Origin: Cymbidium sinense
Taxonomy: Eukaryota; Streptophyta; Magnoliopsida; Asparagales; Orchidaceae
Assembly: GCA_021442155.1 (NCBI GenBank)
Contig: CM038214.1
Location: 316,355,001-316,419,000, forward strand
Length of the DNA stretch: 64,000 nucleotides
Direction of reading: 5' to 3'
Shown: in pieces, positions 12,004 through 23,799 of the stretch
Position numbering within the stretch: the stretch's first letter is position 1
Layout of the letters: every line of letters starts with the position of its first letter
Made by a program: the position numbers and the translations under genes
The notes under the pieces: generated by a model
The model's input: only the letters and a program-made list of their open reading frames with translations
What the model was told of the DNA's origin: nothing
Databases searched by the model: none

Positions 12004-14231
12004 GTGTTTAGGGTTTAGGGTTAGTTTAGGGTTTAGAGTTTAGGGTTTAGGGTTTAGGGTTTGGGGTTTATGTGTTGGGATGTGGTTTTAGAGTTTAGAG
12101 TTTAGGTTTAGCATTTAGGCTTTGGGTTTAGGGTTTTAGCATTTAGATTTTGCTTTTGGTTTAGGTTTATTTTAGGTTTGGTTTAGGGGTTTAGGATTTA
12201 TTATTTAGATTGGGATTAGGGTTTAGGTTTAGGGTTTTAGGGTTTAGAGTCAGGTTTGTGCTCTGGGGTTTAGTTTAGTTTAGGATCAGGGTTTAGGGTT
12301 TAGGGTTTTTAAATTCAAAACCATTTTAAGTTTAGTTTATTGTTGTTTTATTTTAGTTCATTTAAGTTTTTTTTTATTTTAATTTTAATTAGGTTTATTT
12401 TTTATTTTATTAGTTTAGTTTATTTTATTTTAAGTTTATTTATTTTAATTTAGGTTTTTATTTTAGTTTATTTTTTAGGTTTAGGTTCATTTTAGTTGAG
12501 TTTTATTTTATTTTATTTTTAGGTTTAGTTTTTATTTTTTTATTTTAGGTTTAGGTTTAGGATTTCATTTTATTTTTTTAGGTTTTGGTTTTAGGTTTTT
12601 ATTTTAGGTTTATTTTTAGGTTTTATTTTTTAGTTTAGGTTTAGGTTTATTTTTATCTTATTTTATTTAATTTAGTTTAGGTTTAGGTTTAGCTACTTTT
12701 AGTTTTCAATTTATGTTTTATTTATTTTAGTTTAGTTTATTTTAGTTTAGATTTAGGTTTATTTTATTTTATTTATTTTATTTTATTTTAGGTATAGTTT
12801 TTTTTTAGTTTAGGGATTAGGTTTTCTATTTATTTTTTGGTTTATTTTAAGTTTTATTTTTTAGGTTTTAGGTTTATTTTATTTTAGTTTTCTTTTATTT
12901 TTTTATTCTTAGGTTTATTTTATTTTTAGTCTTTGGGATTTTTATTTTATTTTATTTATTTTATTTTATTTATTTCATTTTTTAGGTCAGGTTTAGTTTT
13001 TTATTTTATTTTTTATTTAGGTTTAAGTATTTTATTTTATTTTAGGTTTTATTTAGATTTAGGTTTTTAGGGTTTAGGGTAGGTTGGTAGGGTTTAGGGT
13101 ATGTAGTGTTTATGTGGTTTATGGTGGGATTTAGATTTAGGCCTTTAGGGCTCAGTGGTAGGGTCATAGTTTAGGGCTCCCAAGGTTTATGGAGGAGGTT
13201 AGTTTATAGAGGGTAGGGAGTGTCAGGCCAGGTCAGGGTCCGTGGGGTAGGATTTAGGGTTTAGAGTTTAGGGTTTAGATTGGGTTTAGGTCAGGGTTGG
13301 GAGTTTAGGTGTGGTCCAAAAGATTAAGCAAACCCGACAGTTTAGGTTTATTTTAGTGTATTTTATTTATTTTAGTTTATTTTATTTTATTTTATGCAGG
13401 TTTAGTTTTATTTATTTAGTTTGGTTTATTTATTTTAGTTTTTATTTTAGTTTATTTTAGTTTAGTTTAGTTTATTTTATTTTATTTTGGGTAGTTTTAT
13501 TTTATTTTAGGTTTAGGTTTAGGTTTTATATTTTAGGTTTAGGTTTAGGTTTTATTTTTGGTTTATTTTAGGTTTTATTTTTAGTTTAAGTTAGGTTACT
13601 TTTAGTTTATTTTATTTTATTTAGTTTGCACAGGTTTAGTTTAGTTTAGGTTTAAGTTTATTTAGTTTAATAGTTTAGTTTTAGGTTTATTTTATTTTGG
13701 TTTAAGTTTTATTTAGATTTTATTTTATTTTAGGTTTATTTTTTTAATTTTAGTTTCTTTATTTTATTTTGGTTTTTTTATTTTTTGGTTTATTTTATTT
13801 TTTAGTTTAGTTTAGGTTTGTATTTATTTTATTTTAGTGTAGTTTTTATTATTTATTTTATTTTATTTTTAGGTTTTATTTTAGGTTGAGGTTTAGGTTT
13901 AGGTTTAGGATTAGGTTTTAGTTTAGGTTTTTATTTTATTTTATGTTATTTATGTTCAGGTTTTTTATTTATTTTATTTTTAGGTTTTATTTAGTTTAGG
14001 TTTAGGACTTTAGGTGGGGTTTAGGGTTTAGCAGGGTCAGTAGGTTTAGGGTTTAAGGTATTGGGTTTAGGGTTTTATAGTTTAACATTTAAGGTTTAGA
14101 GTTTAGGTTTTAACATTTTAGGGTGGGTCACTTTAGGGTTGTAGGTTTTTTATTTTATTTTTTTAAAATTAAGCAAAAATGCCATGTTTAGGTTTATTTA
14201 GTTTATTTATTTTAGTTTTATTTTAATTTTA

Positions 14232-14263
<32 letters not shown>

Positions 14264-14950
14264 AGTTTATTTTATTTTTATTTAGGTTTAGTTTAGGTTT
14301 ATATTTTAGTTTAGTTTTATTTTTATTTTATATTTAGGTTTAGAATTATTTTATTTTAAGTTTAGGTTTAGGTTTTATTTTATTTCTTTGGTTTAGAGTT
14401 AGGATTTTATTATGTTTATTTTAAGTATTATTTTTTTAGTTTAGTTTAGGTTTATTTTAGTTTAATTTATTTTATTTATGGTTTAGGTTTTATATTTTAG
14501 GTTTAGGTTTAGGTATTTATTTTAGTTTAGTTTATTTTAATTTAGGTTTAGGTTTATTTATTTTTTTATTTTAGGTTTAGTTTTAGGTTTAAGTATTTTA
14601 TTTATTTTAGTTTATTTAGGTTTAGGATTTTATTTTTTTATTTTATTTTAGGTTTATTTAATTTATATTTTAGGTTTAGTTTTTATTTTATTTAGGTTTT
14701 ATTTTAGTTTTGTTTTAGGTTTTATTTATTTTATTTTAGTTTATTTAATTTTAATTTTTAATTTTCTTTAGTTTTGGTTTAGTTTAGTTTATTTTATTAT
14801 TTATTTTGCTATATTTTGGTTTAGGTTTTATTTATTTTATTTTTAGGTTATTTATTTTAGGTTTAGTTTTAAGTTTTTAGTGTAGGATTTAGGGTTAGGG
14901 TTTAGGGTTTGGGTAGGGTTTAGGGTTTAGGGTGGGAATTATTTAGTGTT
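12004..14950 (+). repeat. Telomere-derived satellite array, block 4
   Basis: Unit-boundary landmarks near 12310 (AAATTCAAAACC), 13320 (AGATTAAGCAAACCCGACAG) and 14165 (AAAATTAAGCAAAAATGCC) are 1010 and 845 bp apart. The internal landmark TTTATTCTTAGG is near 12905. GC-richer variants are at 13080-13320. No genes. Confidence 0.88.
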
Positions 14951-16107
14951 ACATGGTTTAAGAGGTGATAAACTCAAGGTCTATTTTCAAAGAGCTACAA
15001 AATAGCCAGAGAGTAATCCTAAGTACAATCAAAATAAAGCAAAAGGGAAAGGAAAGTAATAGATATAAATTGATAAAAAAGAAAAGCCTTTGGACCATCT
15101 TCATCATAAGCTCTTGAGGATGAGAGTAGCCTATGCCTAATGGAGATGCCAACAAGAAAACATCACAATTCTCAAGCATCTAAAGAAAAAGTTATAATTG
15201 GTACAAAACAAAATAGAAGTAAAAGTAGAATTGTAAGAGAGAATTATAGGAGAGTGTGTGAGAATGGGCTCAGTCACCACACAAAATTGATATAAACATG
15301 AGCATCCAAACTTCCAATGAAGGGTTACATCACAAGTGTTACTACCAACCAAATGATCAGTGAAATCATCCCAGCCATCATAGCTCACATACCTGATATG
15401 GAAAAGCTACCCTTTGGAGGAATTCATATGGTCTTTAGTACCTCCATGCCTAAAATATAGCCACATACACATAGAAAAGAAAACAACATAGATCTGAATG
15501 ATAAAGGGATGCCACCAATCCCTTATAAGATAAGTACCACCAACTGATGTCAACAAAGCATGAGAATGTAGAGTCAATAACATACCAATCCAGATTAAAA
15601 TCTTGGCCACATCCACCATAATATTAATATGACCACCACAATAAATATGAATGTCAAGAAGAAGCATGAGTAAACACAACTAGTAGGCAACTCCAAAATA
15701 GCAAGCCATAGATAATGGGGAGAAGTACACGACAATCATCAAAGAGAAAGCCGTAGAAACCAAAGCGATTCATGAACAAAGTAAAACCCTTGATAAATGC
15801 AGGACCATCCCTACCCAGATGAGAGCTCATGTCCAAGTAAACAGCATGAAAAGAGGGAAGCCATTCAGTATTAGCAAAATAGATGTTAACGATCACCTTA
15901 ATAATAGCATGATCACAACAAAACTACACAAGTTTAGAAATCCAAGGGAAAAATGAAATAGCAGCTAGACCCATACTGCAAAGGCCCTGATAATATGGTA
16001 ATCCAATCAGTAAACAACAGAACAAGAAAACAACCACAAAACTAGCCGCAAAAGCACGACTACAGAACATAAGAGCCCGAAAGACCCTGCTGGCAATAAC
16101 CAAATGG
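14951..16107 (-). mobile_element. LINE 3'-region copy (truncated)
   Basis: A non-telomeric island whose + strand matches the 3' UTR side of the large LINE at 47.1-55.5 kb. Shared blocks include CAAAGAGCTACA, CATCCAAACTTC, GGGTTACATCACA and CAGCCATCATAG, in the same order and spacing. The match starts about 43 nt inside the LINE 3' end, so neither the poly(A) tail nor the extreme 3' end is present. The 5' side stops at 16107, where TTTAGGG resumes. Four hydrophobic open frames of 73-90 residues occur on the - strand. They come from T-rich untranslated sequence (T at second codon positions gives Phe/Leu/Ile/Val), and I do not treat them as genes. It is either a 5'-truncated insertion or a duplicated piece. 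Confidence 0.75.
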
Positions 16108-16268
16108 GTTTAGGGTTTTGGATATAGTGTTTAGGGTTTAGGGTTAGGGTTTTTTTTAGTTTTTTGTATTATTTTTTATTGTTAGGGTTTAGGGTTTAGG
16201 ATTTATGGTTTAGGGTTTAGGTTTTAGGTTTAGGGTTTAGGTTTTAGTTTAGGGTTTATGGTTTTTTT
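16108..16268 (+). repeat. Canonical TTTAGGG stretch
   Basis: Short array segment between the LINE copy and GR-RBP copy 2, mostly canonical TTTAGGG with a few variants, ending in the T-run that marks the retropseudogene poly(A) scar (16262-16268). Confidence 0.9.
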
Positions 16269-16730
16269 AAGAGAATAAATTCAGATTCAACATTTCTTCT
16301 CTTCAATTTCATCAACCAAGTAACACACCAAGTATTCTATGACACAAGTGAAGACATAAATAAAAATGAACATGCATGAAAGCAAATCAAAATCCTTAGA
16401 TAACTAGAACCATCTATACTATAAAGACAGCTCCATAAGCCAGATCGACGCCGTCATTTTCCTAATTCCCATAAGAACCATCCCCCCTCTCGAGTAGTGG
16501 ATCCACCATCATATCCCCTCGATCTCCCTTCCACCACCATGGTCAGACCTCGCCGCTCCTTCCACCTCCATAACAACCACTACTCCGACAACCATCTCCA
16601 TATCAACTAGCACCTCCAGATCCCCCACCACCACCTACGATATAACTATTGCCCCTCCTCACCTCCACCGCCAGATCTCGGCTGAGCCTGGTTGATGGTG
16701 ATGCCCCCACATCCCGGTTTTGCCCATTCT
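16269..16730 (-). pseudogene. GR-RBP retropseudogene fragment, copy 2
   Basis: Same segment as copy 1. The - strand begins at AGAATGGGCAAAAC (RRM end, NGQN), runs through a glycine-rich tail containing GYDGGS (GGATCCACCATCATATC on the + strand near 16500), and ends in the 3' UTR next to a T-run. It carries frameshifting indels in the tail. It is followed downstream on the + strand by the most GC-rich island of the window. Confidence 0.85.
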
Positions 16731-16739
16731 AAGAGTTTA

Positions 16740-17225
16740 TGCTTTAGTTTAGGTCAGTGGCCTGTGGCTCAGTGGCTCAGTGGTGGGTGGGTGGCCAGGG
16801 CTGTGGGGTCAGGGCCCAGTGGTCTGTCAGGCCCAAGCCTAGGGCCCAGTGGTATTCCTTGTGGCCCAGGTCAAGGGTGGCTCAGTGGCCCAACACTAGG
16901 GCCTGGTTACTCACCAGTGATCCAGTGGCCTGTGTGGCCCATGGCCCATGGCCTAGGGCCCAGGTCAGAGGGCTGGCTCTCAGGGCCTGGTCAGCTCAGG
17001 GCCTGGGGCCTAGGATCTGGCCAGCCCAGCCTCAGGGCCCAGTGGCTGGCCCAGGCTCAGGATCTTTGGCTGCCCAGTGGCCCAGTGGCCCAGTGAGGGT
17101 CAGCATCTGGGCCTAGGGTCTTAACATTCCAGGGCCCAGGGCCTGTGTGGCCTGTGTGGGCCTAGGGCCCAGGGCAGGCCTAGGGTCTTGGGTCATTCTT
17201 GGCCCAGTGGCTCCTGCCTTTAATC
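16740..17225 (+). repeat. GC-rich GGCCCAG/CCCAGGG heptamer island
   Basis: About 480 bp built from GGCCCAG, CAGTGGC and CCTAGGG units. These can be read as TTTAGGG with T-to-C changes (YYYAGGG). Two overlapping open frames here (134 and 119 residues, rich in Gly, Trp, Ser, Pro, Ala) are by-products of the short repeat and the lack of AT-rich stops, not genes. Confidence 0.85.
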
Positions 17226-18062
17226 CTTTAATCTTTTAAACTGTCAACCAGCAGGCTCATTTAGTTTATTTTATTTATTTTAATTTATTATATTATTTTG
17301 ATTTAGTTTTATAATTCTTTATTTATTTAGTTATTTAATTAGTTTATTTATCTTAGCCTAGGTTTTATCTAGTTTATCTTTAGGCCCAGGTTTAGGCTCA
17401 GGCTATTTTATTTATTTTATTTTATTTATTTTTTTTTTTAGTTTAGGTTTCTTTTTTTTTTAGCCAGTTTTATTTTTAAGTTTATTTTTAGGTTTTATTT
17501 CTTAGTTTAGCTTTTAGGTTATTTTAGTTTATTTTATTTTATTATCCAGGTTTAGGATTAGGTTTAGTTTATTTTAGGTTTTAGGTTTAGGTTATTTATT
17601 TTAGTTTAGTTTATTTAGTTTAGGTTTAGGTTTTTTATTTTCATTTTAGTTTAGGTTTTTTTTTTTTAGGGTTTAGGTTTTATTTTTTTTATTCATTTTT
17701 TTAGGTTTTATTTTTTTTAGGTTTATTTTAGGTTTAGGTTTTATTTATTTTTATTTAAGTTTATTTTATTTTAGGTTTAGTTTTCTTATTATTTAGGTTT
17801 TATTTTATTTTAGTTTCTTTTTATTTATTTTATTTTATTTAGTTTTGGTTTATTTATTTATTTTATTTTTAGGTTTAGTTTTAGTTTGGATTTTAGCTTT
17901 TAGGGTTTAGTATTTTATGGTTAGGTTTAGGTTGTTAGGTTTGTGGGTTTAGGGTTTTAGTGTTTAGGTTTGTGGTTTTTTTTTAAGTATGGGGTTTAGG
18001 GTTTAGTTTTTAGGTTTAGGGTTCATGTTTTTATTTAGGCTTTAGGGTTTTTAGTTTTTTTT
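17226..18062 (+). repeat. Telomere-derived satellite array, block 5
   Basis: Starts with a divergent unit-boundary landmark (CTTTTAAACTGTCAACCAGCAGG, near 17235) and continues as TTTATTTTAGG-type sequence, then TTTAGGG, then the T-run before GR-RBP copy 3. No genes. Confidence 0.85.
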
Positions 18063-18488
18063 AACTGAGAACTAATTCATATTCAACATTTCTTCTTTTC
18101 AGTTTCATCAACCAAGTAACACACCAAGTATTCTAAGACATGTTGACAATAAAAAAAAATGAGCACGATAGAATAAAAAAAACTTAGATAACTAGAACCG
18201 CTCTATCAAAGGCAAAGTTCCATAAGCAAGAGATCGAATCGACCGCTCTTTAGTCCAGCTCCAATCAACCTCCCTCTCGAAGTGGGATCCACCATCATAT
18301 CCTCGATCTTTCCCTCTACCACCACCACGGCTGTAACCTCCATCGCTCCTCCCTCCTCCATAACCACCACTACTCCTCCAACACCTCCAGATCCCCCAAC
18401 ACCACTATGATAACCGCCGCTCACCACCTCCTCCACTGATCTAGACAAAGCCTGCTGATGTGCCTGTGCCAAGGTTTTGGCCATTCTT
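18063..18488 (-). pseudogene. GR-RBP retropseudogene fragment, copy 3
   Basis: On the - strand: CCAAAACCTTGGCACAGGC replaces the NGQN-LDGR region; then come a glycine-rich tail (GGYHSGVGGSGG visible) and GYDGGS near 18290; then 3' UTR ending at a T-run. Its 92-residue open frame (18206-18484) mixes frames because of indels. It lies only about 1.8 kb from copy 2, the closest pair in the window. Confidence 0.83.
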
Positions 18489-18914
18489 ATGGTTTAGATA
18501 TGTTTAGGTTTATTAGGTTTTGGGTCTAGGTTTATTTTTCAATTTATTTAGTTACTTTAGTTTAGGTTAGGATTGGGTTTAAGGTTTAGGGTCTAGGATT
18601 AAGGTTGGGGTTTAGGGTTTAGGGTTTAGGTTTAGGGTTTGGGTTTAGGGTTTGCTTTAGGTTTTATGGTTCAGTGGTTTAGTTTTAGGGTTTAGGTAGA
18701 TGGGGTTTAAGGTTTAGGTTTAGGGTCAGATTTTAGGTGGCCTATAGTTTAGGTGTAGGTTTAGTTTTGGGTTTAGCATTTAGTGTGGTGAAGGTTTAGT
18801 GGTTTATGGTGGGAGGGTTTAGGTTGGGTTAGGTTTAGGGTTTAGGATTAGTGAGCTTTATGGTTTAGGGTTTTAAGTAAGATTTAGGTTAGCTTAGGGT
18901 TAGGTTTAGGGTTA
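18489..18914 (+). repeat. Telomere-derived array up to the gypsy block
   Basis: Mostly canonical and near-canonical TTTAGGG with GC-richer variants. The array ends near 18914, where a sequence unlike the telomere repeat begins (TTGACCAATTGAAG). Array sequence resumes only at 37758. Confidence 0.88.
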
Positions 18915-20095
18915 TTTGACCAATTGAAGATGCAGGCTTTGGTTTCAATTATTTTGGATTTGGTTTTGTGCCAACTTGAACCTTTAGGTCAATTTAAAGT
19001 AGGTCAATTGGGTTCAATTGGGTTAAATTTGGTCCAATCATGGCTTTGGTCAAGTTCAACAATCAATTTGGAATGAACTTGAACCATTGGTTGCAATCAA
19101 CTTGGATTATATTTTGATTTGACCTAATTTAGTATTTAGGTCAATTTGGGTTAACTTGGGTCAAGTGGACCAATTGGGTTTAGTTGGCTTGATTTTGGGT
19201 TGAGTTTGATTTAGTTGAATTTATATATAGATTTGGGATTGATATATAAATTCAACTGCAATTGGCTTGGGTTCAAATGGGTTAAGTTGTGTGTACTTGG
19301 GTTGATTTTGGTTTGGCTTGATGATTGTAAATTTCATTTATATTTGTGAATATGATTGAAGGTATGATTGATTCATGAGAAAATCAATTGAATTTGGGTT
19401 TTGGAATGAAGGAATTTGGCTAAGTCCATGGAGTTGGGTCATGTGGCTTAAGTTTGGATTTTGATTTAGTTTGATTTAGTTTTAATGATTTAAATGTATA
19501 TTTCATTTAAATTTGTGAAGATGATTGAAAATATGATTGATTCGAGAGAAAATCAATTGAGTTTGACTTGATTTGGATTAAGATTTGGCTAAGTCCATGG
19601 GCTAGGTCATATGGCTTATGAAGGGTTTTGATTTAATTTGATTTATTTTGATTTAGTTTTATCATTTGAATGTAGATTTGATTTATATTTAGAAATGATT
19701 GAAGATATAAATTGATTATGAGAAAATCAATTGATTTTGGATTGATTTGGATTAATATTTTGCTAAGTCCATGGATGGGTCATATGGCTTAGATGGGTTT
19801 CAAGTTTGGATTTGATCATGGGCTTCAATCATTTGGTTTTGGAATTTGGGTTTGGATTTGGATTTGAATTTAATGTTTGAATTGAACTTGAGGCTTGTTT
19901 TGAGAAGGTGAACTTGATTGATTTGGGTTATAGGGTAGGTGGATTATCCTAATCCCTAAGGAAAAACCTAATCCTATGGTTAACCCTTGTAAGTCTTTGG
20001 GCTTAGGTTCAGTGTTTATCTAATTGTTAGAATTGTCTTATGGTTAGGGATGTCTTAGTTTCTAGAAGACTTTCTAGTCTAAGATGAGAAGACTG
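18915..20095 (-). repeat. Left inverted arm (3' UTR-like copy)
   Basis: Its reverse complement resembles 23490-25700. The inner edges align well by eye: GGGTAGG...TCCTAA..CCCTAAGG...CCTA.TC.TATGG.TAAC at 19930-20000 matches the reverse complement of 23560-23640. From outside in, the arm holds GGTCAATT/TTGGGTCAA-rich sequence (18915-19330), a ~170-bp tandem repeat (19330-19800) and the conserved inner edge (to about 20095). It reads as a - strand fragment of the same element family joined head-on to the pol fragment. Confidence 0.72.
19330..19800 (+). repeat. ~170-bp tandem repeat, three copies
   Basis: The motif GAGAAAATCAATTGA with the downstream motif GGCTAAGTCCATGG and GGTCATATGGCTTA occurs three times, at about 19376, 19545 and 19718 (roughly 170 bp apart). 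Its inverted counterpart is at 23800-24470. Confidence 0.8.
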
Positions 20096-23000
20096 AATCG
20101 ACTCCAAAAGTGAGGTCAATAGCCTTAGGCTCCATAGCCTTGGAGATAGATGATTGGAAGACCGCCAAGTTTCACAATATAGACTCGATTCATCTTTCAA
20201 CGCTTGGGAGACCATGGATACATGATAACAACATAGTTCCATCCTCTACATCGTGTATAAAGTTTGTGAGAGGTGGGATCGCTACTGTCAAAGGAGATCT
20301 CAAGCCATTTATAGTTCACGAGGTCGGCATATATGAGGATGCGGCTTACTACCTCCCTTAAAATCAACAAGTCTATTCTCGTGAACTTGGCCAAAGTTTA
20401 AAAATAAAAAATAAAAAAGAAAACAAGAAAAAGAAAAAGAAAAAGAAAAAGAAAAAGAAAAGAAAAAAGAAAATGAAAAAGAAAATAAAAGGGAGAGGAA
20501 ATAGACTTGGAGGAGGAAGTGGAGCATGATATTAGATTCCACCCCTAGTTCATTACTCCATTCAAACATATGGTTAGGACGAATTGACCTCCATTGGGAA
20601 GAGGAAGAGGCCAGTTCAGAGGTAGTCCCAGGGGTGGAAAACCTCTTTATTGGCCACCCAATAGAAGATATGTCCTAGCTACCAGGAGTACACCTGTTAT
20701 CCATATAGACTTAGAATCTAGTTCATAAGATGAGTCTTATATGGTTAGCACACTAGCCAGCTCTTCTCAGCAGTAGATTTTCTAGGATGTGAGATTTGAG
20801 ATAGATAGTGATGAAGATCGGGCTCCAAAGCAACGCATAAGTGTATTCAAGTCTATATGTGAAATAATTAGGCATTAGTTGGGAACCTTAGCTCTAACCC
20901 CACTTGCCCCACAAAAAGCCAAGGGGTTAGTAGTCAAGGAAGCCCCTAAGTCATCCGCAGGTGTGAAGTCTTAGAGGTTCTTTCTAAGAGCATCATCCTC
21001 AAGTCAAGAAGTTGGTGTAGAACTTGAAGATGATTCATATAAACATTTAATAGAATTACCTTTTGTTTGGTTCTTGCCTTGTGATCATAATTTAGCAAAG
21101 AAAGGGTTAATCCCACATACTTGGTCAAAGCATAGGTCAGACTACTTCAAAAGAATATGGAAGAACAAATATAAAAGCTCTCAATCAAGACCAAGACAAG
21201 AATTCGGTACAGTGGGTCTAGTCGATGATGATGATTATTGCTTAGTTATCACCAATCATTTGGAAACTGATAGGTTCTATTCAAATCACATTAACTCATT
21301 TGAGGAGCTATGCTTAGAAACTTTAGATGATCCAGATGATTTTGAAGTCAAAGATGCACCGCCATAATTCGAAGAAGAGATCAAGTCAATCATCGATGAG
21401 CTCAAGGAAATCAACTTAAGAATTGAATAAGATCCACGCTTGATATACATTAGTTCATTGTTGAATGAAATTGAAACTAATGATGTAGTTAGGCTGTTGA
21501 CTGAGCTTAAGGATTGCTTTGCATGGAGTAATGAAGAGATGCCTAGATTGGCTCTTAATGTTCAGTCCATAAACTAGCAATAGAGCCTACTAACCCTATC
21601 AAGCAAGCTCCTAAATGCATGCGATTAGACATAGAACAGCAGGTCATTTCTGAAGTCAAGAAATTGATCAATGCTGGCTTCATCCAAAAATAAAAATACC
21701 ATACCTGGTTTGCCAACATCATCCTAGTTAAGAAAAAGAATGGTCAAATTCATATATGCATCAATTTTAGGGATTTAAATATGGCATGTCCAAAAGATGA
21801 ATTTTCACTACCAATCCCAGAGTTGATGGTGGAAATTGCCTCATCTCATGTCCTTTCATGGATGGCTCATCCGATATAACCAATTAAAGATGGCCCCTTA
21901 AAATGAAAGAAACACCGCTTTTAGAACCCTTATCAATCTATTGCTATAAGGTCATGCCTTCGCCTTAAAATGTCTGTACATACCTGGTTATGACTTGAAT
22001 CTTCGACGAACTCATTCAACATCAAGTTGAGTGCTACGTCGTTGATCTTGTGGTCAAAAGTAGAGAAAAGGAAGTTTGTGTCTTTGACTTGAGAATAGTT
22101 TTTGAACAGTTAAGATAATTTAACCTCAAAATTAACCCCTGAAGTGTGCATTTGAAGTAGATTCAAGGAAATTCCTTTCATTAGTTGTCCAACACCAGGG
22201 AATCAAAATCGATCCTGAGATGATCAAGGTGATATTAGAAATGCCACCCATTAAAAGTTTAACTCAGTTTAGATAATTCTAAGGCCCGTTGGCATATCTA
22301 TGAAGCTTTATATCCAACCTATCGAGAAGATGTTAGCCATTCTTAGCACATGTCAAAAAGGATGCCAAGTTCAAGTAGGATGACAAATGTGAGCATGGCT
22401 TCAAAGACATCAAGTATTACCTGATGATGATGCCAGTTCTAGTAGCCCCTATCTCAGGCAAGCCGCTTATACTTTACACTGCTATGTTAGATGACTCCTT
22501 TGGTGCTTTGTTGGCCCAAGCCAATGATAAAGGGAAGAAAAATGCAATCTACTACCTCAGCCATCACCTAATCCCTACTTAAGGCTAATTATCCACCCAT
22601 TGGGAAGCATTGCCTAGCTTTAATCTTTGCATCTCAAAAGCTACAACACTATATGCTTCCTCATAAGGTGAACTTAATCTCTAGGATCAATCCACTAAAG
22701 TATCTCATGATACGATCGATGCTATCTAGACAATTGGCATGATGGTTCATGATCCTCTCGCAGTTTGACATTAACTTCGTACCCCTCTACACGGTGAAAG
22801 GATAAGCACTAATAGATTTCTTAGTAAAGACACCCACTTCCGACCGCCATGATGATCTCTCCAAAGAGAAAATCTTGAACTTAGGAAAGGAAGGGGTACT
22901 TTGATGGTGTGGCATCCTCCCAAACAAGACAAGAACCATAATCTATAATTCTAGGAAAGGAAGGGTAGGAATAGGTCTCTTAACTCTAGACAAATGATGT

Positions 23001-23530
23001 GATGAGATTCTCATATCATCTATGCAATCTTTGCACCAACAATGAAGCCAATATGAGGCTCTAATTGCGGTCTGAGAGTTAATTACTCTAAGCATCCAGA
23101 ACATCAACATCTTCGGGGATTCTCAGCTAGTTATCAACCAAATCATTGGGTCCTATAAGGTTTTATAGGCCAAGCTCTACCACTATCATAAGTACACCAT
23201 ATAGTTGTTGGCCCAAATCCAAGAGGTTATTATTTATAAGATTCCTCGATGAGAGAAATCTGTAGTGTATGCTTTAGCCAAGCTTGCCAAGGAGTTGGCA
23301 TGCCTAGAGGATGAGTCCATATCAATAAAGGTCCATAATAGACAAGTATTATCCCTTAATGATATTGAACTCATAAAAAAGTACTCTCTTGAAGGGTAGG
23401 TTGCCATTGCCAAGAAGGGCGAGGAGTTCGATTGGAGGCAACCTCTTGACCTCATTTTTAGAATGAGCTCTAACCCCACCATCTTAGACATAGGACTCCT
23501 CTTAGACTTTAAGAGTTCCTTAGTCTTAAT
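20096..23530 (+). pseudogene. Ty3/gypsy pol remnant: PR-RT linker, RT, RNase H
   Basis: A decayed polyprotein segment on the + strand. In order: the linker after protease (LGRPWIHDNNIVPSS at about 20200-20245, then a conserved AAYYLP end at 20340-20361); a basic Arg/Lys region; a 97-residue open stretch (21074-21367); then the RT entry KDCFAWSNEEMP (21508-21545), KKKNGQIHICINFRDLN (about 21732-21782), CPKDEF and PIPELM. The catalytic YxDD reads YVVD at 22035-22046, so the first Asp is lost. LKCAFEVDSRKFLS.VVQHQGI follows (about 22140-22200), with a GRCQPF-like block next. RNase H shows LYTAMLDDSFGALLAQ (about 22470-22520), YYLS and GDSQLVINQI (23118-23144). Integrase does not follow. Stops are frequent, and many sit where Gln or Arg is expected. 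It would have copied element RNA into DNA; it cannot now. Confidence 0.85.
20399..20490 (+). repeat. (AAAAAG)n purine microsatellite
   Basis: Mostly AAAAAG/AAAAGA repeats, purine-only over long stretches, inside the PR-RT linker of the pol remnant. In the pol frame it would read as a lysine tract, so it is an expansion within formerly coding sequence. Confidence 0.9.
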
Positions 23531-23799
23531 ACACATCTAGTGATTAGGTGCACACTCAAACCTGGCCCTAGAGAATTAGAAGAGTTAGCCATAAGAATAG
23601 GTCATGCCTTAGGGGTGTTAGGAAATTTCCTACCCTTAGCATAAACCATTCCTCACTTTCTTTCTTTCAAGTCAAACTCCAAATCAATTCTATTTGATTT
23701 TCTCAAAACTCAAATCAATTCTAGGATCAAAATCTATAATTGAAGTCCATGATTAAAACCCATGATCAAAATCCATCAAAAATTCCTAAGTCCAAAATT

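Noticed and set aside
14958..15896. Four hydrophobic - strand open frames that look like membrane proteins
   Set aside because: The segment matches the 3' UTR of the LINE at 47-50 kb. T-rich DNA gives hydrophobic codons in any frame, and the frames are short and not continuous between copies.
16692..17116. Two overlapping + strand open frames of 134 and 119 residues
   Set aside because: They lie in the GC-rich heptamer island. Both frames are open because the short repeat lacks stops, and the composition follows the repeat.
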